A stretch of DNA of 5,753 nucleotides, from NCBI GenBank assembly GCA_900556545.1, contig USPE01000129.1, positions 1 through 5,753 on the forward strand. The letters run 5' to 3'. Under the pieces are notes generated by a model that had not been told where the DNA came from, searched no databases, and saw nothing but the letters and a program-made list of their open reading frames with translations. Source of the DNA: an uncultured Peptococcaceae bacterium. GTDB lineage: Bacteria > Bacillota > Peptococcia > Peptococcales > Peptococcaceae. Of the stretch, positions 3,008 to 5,753 are shown piece after piece; the first letter of the stretch is position 1; each line of letters opens with the position of its first letter. Made by a program: the position numbers and the translations under genes.

Positions 3008-5623
3008 ATGCAGGTAAAAAATCAGAACTGTATCCGGCGGTTAAGCTGGAATGCAATGCGCGCTTCCCGTATACGAAACCTGATTGCCATACTGGCTATC
3101 GGGCTTACCGCTGTGTTGTTTACGGCGTTGTTCACCATTGCCTTATCCATCAATCATTCCATTCAGGAAGCCAATTTTCGGCAGGTGGGCGGATACAGCC
3201 ACGGCGGATTCAAATATTTAACCCAAGAGCAGTTTGATCAGCTAAAAGAAGATGCTCTCATCAAGGAATACGGTTTGCGCCGCTTTGTGGGTATGCCTAA
3301 TGAAGTGCCGTTTAACAAAAGTCATGTAGAAGTGGGTTACAGCGATGCCAAGCAGGCGCAGTGGATGTATTGTGTGCCTACAGAAGGCCGCCTGCCCCAG
3401 GAGGGCACCAACGAAGCAGCCACCGACACCCGCGTGCTGGAGCTGCTGGGCGTGGAGCCTGTGTTGGGCGCATCTTTTACCATGACCTTTGATGTGGACG
3501 GGCAGCCCACCACGCAGACCTTTACCCTGTGCGGATGGTGGGAATACGACGAGGCTATTGTGGCCAATCATGTGCTGATTCCGCAAAGCAGGGCAGAGGC
3601 TATTTTTGAGCAGCTGAACACCCAGGGCAATGATGGTATGACCGGCACCTGGAACATGGATGTCATGTTGAACAGCACCACGCACATTGAGCAGGACATC
3701 AATACCATTCTGGCCAATTACGGTTATCAGAGCGAGGACTACAGCAAAGAAAATTATATCCATACCGGTGTAAACTGGGGCTACACCGGCGCACAGCTGG
3801 CTGATAGCATGGACCCCATCGCTATGGCTGCAATTGTAGTTTTATTGCTGCTGATTATTTTTACCGGCTATCTGATTATTTATAATGTGTTTCAGATTTC
3901 GGTCAGCAATGATATTCGGTTTTATGGTTTGTTAAAGACCATTGGCACCACAAGCCGTCAGATAAAACGGATTGTTCGGCAGCAGGCGTTGCTGCTGTCG
4001 TTGGTGGGCATTCCGCTGGGCCTGTTGCTGGGCTATAGCTTGGGTGTGCAGCTAACACCGATAATTTTGAGTCGATTTAACGGTGTTGTAGTGGATGCCA
4101 TATCTGCCAGTCCTGTCATTTTTATCGGTTCGGCATTGTTTGCGCTGTTTACTGTGCTGCTCTCCTGCCGCAAGCCAAGCCGCATGGCAGCAAAGGTTTC
4201 ACCGGTAGAAGCGGTGCGCTATACCGAGGGCGGCAATGGGAATCGGCAGCAGCGCAAAGGGCAGAAAGGCTTGTCGCTGCGGCGTATGGCCTGGGCAAAT
4301 TTGGGACGCAATCGGGCCAAAACAGTGGTGACCATCATCTCTTTATCCTTGGCGGTGGTGCTGCTGAACCTGACCGTTACCTTTACCAATGGCTTTGATA
4401 TGGATAAATATATTTCCCGCAGTATGGTGTCTGACTTTGTAGTGGGCGATGCCAAATATTTTCAGACCGGCAATATCTTTTCTGCCGACATGGCTGTTTC
4501 AGAAGATGTGATTGGGCTGCTGCAAAACCAGGGCGGCATTGAAAATGGAGGACGCATTTATGGCAATACCTCCACAGTGCGGGAATTTGTGACAGAAGAA
4601 TATTATCGTGGCATGCACGGGCGATGGAACGATGAAGAAACGCTGGACCGGATGGTGTCGCAGGAAACCCGCGATGCAGCAGGAAAACTAATGGATGGGG
4701 CGCAAATCTATGGTATGGAACGCTATGCGCTGGAAAAACTTACGCTGCTGGATGGTGATATCAGCAAGCTGTTTGAGCCCAATGGCCGTTATATTGCCGC
4801 TGTGTACTATTATGATGATTATGGCAATCCAGAACTGGATTCGCACTGGGCAAAGGTGGGCGATACCATTACCCTGCGCTATGTAGATGAGTGGACATAC
4901 GTAGAAAATGAATCGGGCGAAGTGATGATGCAGCCCGTATCCTGGCGCGATGCAGAATATCAGGTGGCAGCGCTGGTGGGTGTGCCCAATGCTATGAGTT
5001 ATCGTTATTTTGGTACGGATGCGTTTATCCTCAATGACCAGACCTTTATCCAGGACACAGGTACCAGCTATATTATGCAGTACAGCTTTGATACAACGGC
5101 AGAAGGCACTGCGGCCATGGAAGCATTCTTGGCAGATCTTACAGAAACAAAGATGCCGCAGATGGATTACGAAAGCAAATTGACCTATGCCGAAGAATTT
5201 CAATCGCTGCAGTCCATGTTTTTGCTGCTGGGCGGTACACTGAGCTTTATTATTGGCGCAGTGGGCGTGCTGAACTTCTTTAACGCTATTTTGACCGGCA
5301 TTTTGGTGCGGCGCAGAGAATTTGCCGTACTGCAGTCCATTGGCATGACAGGCGCCCAATTAAAGCAAATGCTTGTCTGGGAAGGGCTGTATTATGCCAT
5401 GCTGGCAACCTTGCTGTCACTGGTGCTGAGTGTTGCTGCAGGTCCGTTGGTAGCCGTTGTTTTAAGCAAGATGTTTTGGTTCTTTAGCTATCACTTTACC
5501 ATATTGCCTGTGCTTTGTCTGGTTCCGGTGTTTGCAGCGCTGGGAGCAGGATTGCCGCTGATGATGTATCATTATGTGTCTAAGCATTCCATTGTGGAAC
5601 GGCTGCGGCAGACAGAAGGTTAA
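3008..5623 (+). CDS. FtsX/MacB-type ABC permease with two extracellular domains
   Basis: This 871-residue membrane subunit pairs with the preceding ATPase. It is a tandem repeat of the FtsX unit. The first half has TM1 at about 24-48, an extracellular domain at about 50-268, and TM2-4 near 272-295, 326-350 and 366-388. The second half has TM5 at about 437-459, a larger extracellular domain at about 460-735, and TM6-8 near 736-765, 790-822 and 830-855. Each half carries the family's cytoplasmic coupling-helix signature after its first post-domain helix: FYGLLKTIGTTSRQI and FAVLQSIGMTGAQL. The first domain holds two cysteines (about 122 and 175) that might pair; the second has none and is tyrosine-rich (AVYYYDDYG). 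This eight-helix, two-domain plan differs from BceB, which has ten helices and one domain. ATG 3008 is chosen over the in-frame GTG 2999 because the GGGGGT run (2995-3000) is placed eight bases before the ATG and would overlap the GTG. The substrate is unknown; the two-component neighbour suggests a cell-envelope-active peptide or antibiotic. Confidence 0.92.
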   Translation: MQVKNQNCIRRLSWNAMRASRIRNLIAILAIGLTAVLFTALFTIALSINHSIQEANFRQVGGYSHGGFKYLTQEQFDQLKEDALIKEYGLRRFVGMPNEVPFNKSHVEVGYSDAKQAQWMYCVPTEGRLPQEGTNEAATDTRVLELLGVEPVLGASFTMTFDVDGQPTTQTFTLCGWWEYDEAIVANHVLIPQSRAEAIFEQLNTQGNDGMTGTWNMDVMLNSTTHIEQDINTILANYGYQSEDYSKENYIHTGVNWGYTGAQLADSMDPIAMAAIVVLLLLIIFTGYLIIYNVFQISVSNDIRFYGLLKTIGTTSRQIKRIVRQQALLLSLVGIPLGLLLGYSLGVQLTPIILSRFNGVVVDAISASPVIFIGSALFALFTVLLSCRKPSRMAAKVSPVEAVRYTEGGNGNRQQRKGQKGLSLRRMAWANLGRNRAKTVVTIISLSLAVVLLNLTVTFTNGFDMDKYISRSMVSDFVVGDAKYFQTGNIFSADMAVSEDVIGLLQNQGGIENGGRIYGNTSTVREFVTEEYYRGMHGRWNDEETLDRMVSQETRDAAGKLMDGAQIYGMERYALEKLTLLDGDISKLFEPNGRYIAAVYYYDDYGNPELDSHWAKVGDTITLRYVDEWTYVENESGEVMMQPVSWRDAEYQVAALVGVPNAMSYRYFGTDAFILNDQTFIQDTGTSYIMQYSFDTTAEGTAAMEAFLADLTETKMPQMDYESKLTYAEEFQSLQSMFLLLGGTLSFIIGAVGVLNFFNAILTGILVRRREFAVLQSIGMTGAQLKQMLVWEGLYYAMLATLLSLVLSVAAGPLVAVVLSKMFWFFSYHFTILPVLCLVPVFAALGAGLPLMMYHYVSKHSIVERLRQTEG

Positions 5624-5679
5624 TGAAATTGTTTGTAATGTTCCATTATCGGGAGATTGTTTGTTGCCTGCCCTCGTTC

Positions 5680-5753
5680 ACCGGACATTTGCTTGTCGGT
5701 CTGCCTCACTTTGGACTGCGTCCAGTTCGGCTAGACAGACTGCGCATCTGTCC
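5680..5753. repeat. Dense inverted repeats at the window edge, unassigned
   Basis: Three imperfect or perfect dyads follow one another: ACCG(G)AC at 5680-5686 with GTCGGT at 5695-5700 (one bulged G), TGGAC/GTCCA at 5712-5724 around TGC, and GACAGA at 5734-5739 with TCTGTC at 5747-5752 around a seven-base loop. None is followed by a T run, so none is a standard terminator. No open reading frame of note crosses the stretch. The array may be part of a structured intergenic repeat or a leader RNA continuing past the window. The earlier part, 5624-5679, shows only a 9-bp direct repeat ATTGTTTGT (5628-5636, 5656-5664). Confidence 0.45.

Noticed and set aside
3242..5359. Long - strand open frames within the permease gene (3242-3763, 4688-5359)
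   Set aside because: They are antisense shadows of a strongly supported coding sequence, rich in His, Cys and Ile as expected from reversed Met/Val/Asp codons, with no recognisable domain.
1194..5623. Naming the genes bceRSAB or vanRS
   Set aside because: The membrane architecture of kinase and permease does not match BceS/BceB, and nothing in the window shows vancomycin-resistance enzymes; general family names are safer.

Overview
The window reads as a piece of a Bacillota chromosome, most likely a gut-type member of the Clostridia or Negativicutes. The reasons are strong GGAGG-type ribosome binding sites, hairpin-plus-T-run terminators, a holin-like type I toxin peptide, and a two-component system next to a MacB/FtsX-type ABC exporter. 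I cannot name a genus. All protein genes are on the + strand and there are no tRNA, rRNA, IS or CRISPR features.

Region 1 (1-464) has no large gene but is densely organised. It holds a complete putative type I toxin-antitoxin module. The toxin is a 24-residue hydrophobic peptide (214-288) whose Shine-Dalgarno site is folded into a hairpin. A predicted antisense RNA of about 80 nt lies on the - strand (about 373 down to 294), with its own promoter and a terminator that works only in the antisense direction. The toxin mRNA probably starts near 160 and ends at the terminator at 427-464. Its 5' leader can pair with its own 3' UTR through two blocks (23 pairs). A perfect 55-bp direct repeat (1-55 and 356-410) carries the antitoxin promoter. 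The first copy, followed by its own terminator (74-102), looks like the tail of a second module lying left of the window, so the modules appear to be in tandem with a spacing of about 355 bp.

Region 2 (478-2114) is a two-component operon. An OmpR-family response regulator (521-1207) overlaps by 14 nt a small histidine kinase (1194-2114) that has one membrane segment and no evident extracellular sensor domain. A perfect TATAAT lies just upstream.

Region 3 (2115-2326) is a regulatory intergenic stretch: an AT-rich hairpin, two GGAAAGATT half-sites exactly 11 bp apart (a candidate response-regulator operator), a strong terminator hairpin and a ribosome binding site.

Region 4 (2327-5623) encodes an ABC exporter of the MacB/LolCDE/FtsEX superfamily: a 222-residue ATPase followed after 12 nt by an 871-residue permease with eight predicted membrane segments and two large extracellular domains. 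The likely logic, by analogy with antimicrobial-peptide sensing and resistance modules, is that the sensor-poor kinase depends on the transporter for its input and the regulator then controls the transporter operon. The substrate cannot be read from the sequence.

Region 5 (5624-5753) is non-coding as far as visible and its last 75 bases are packed with short inverted repeats that run to the window edge.
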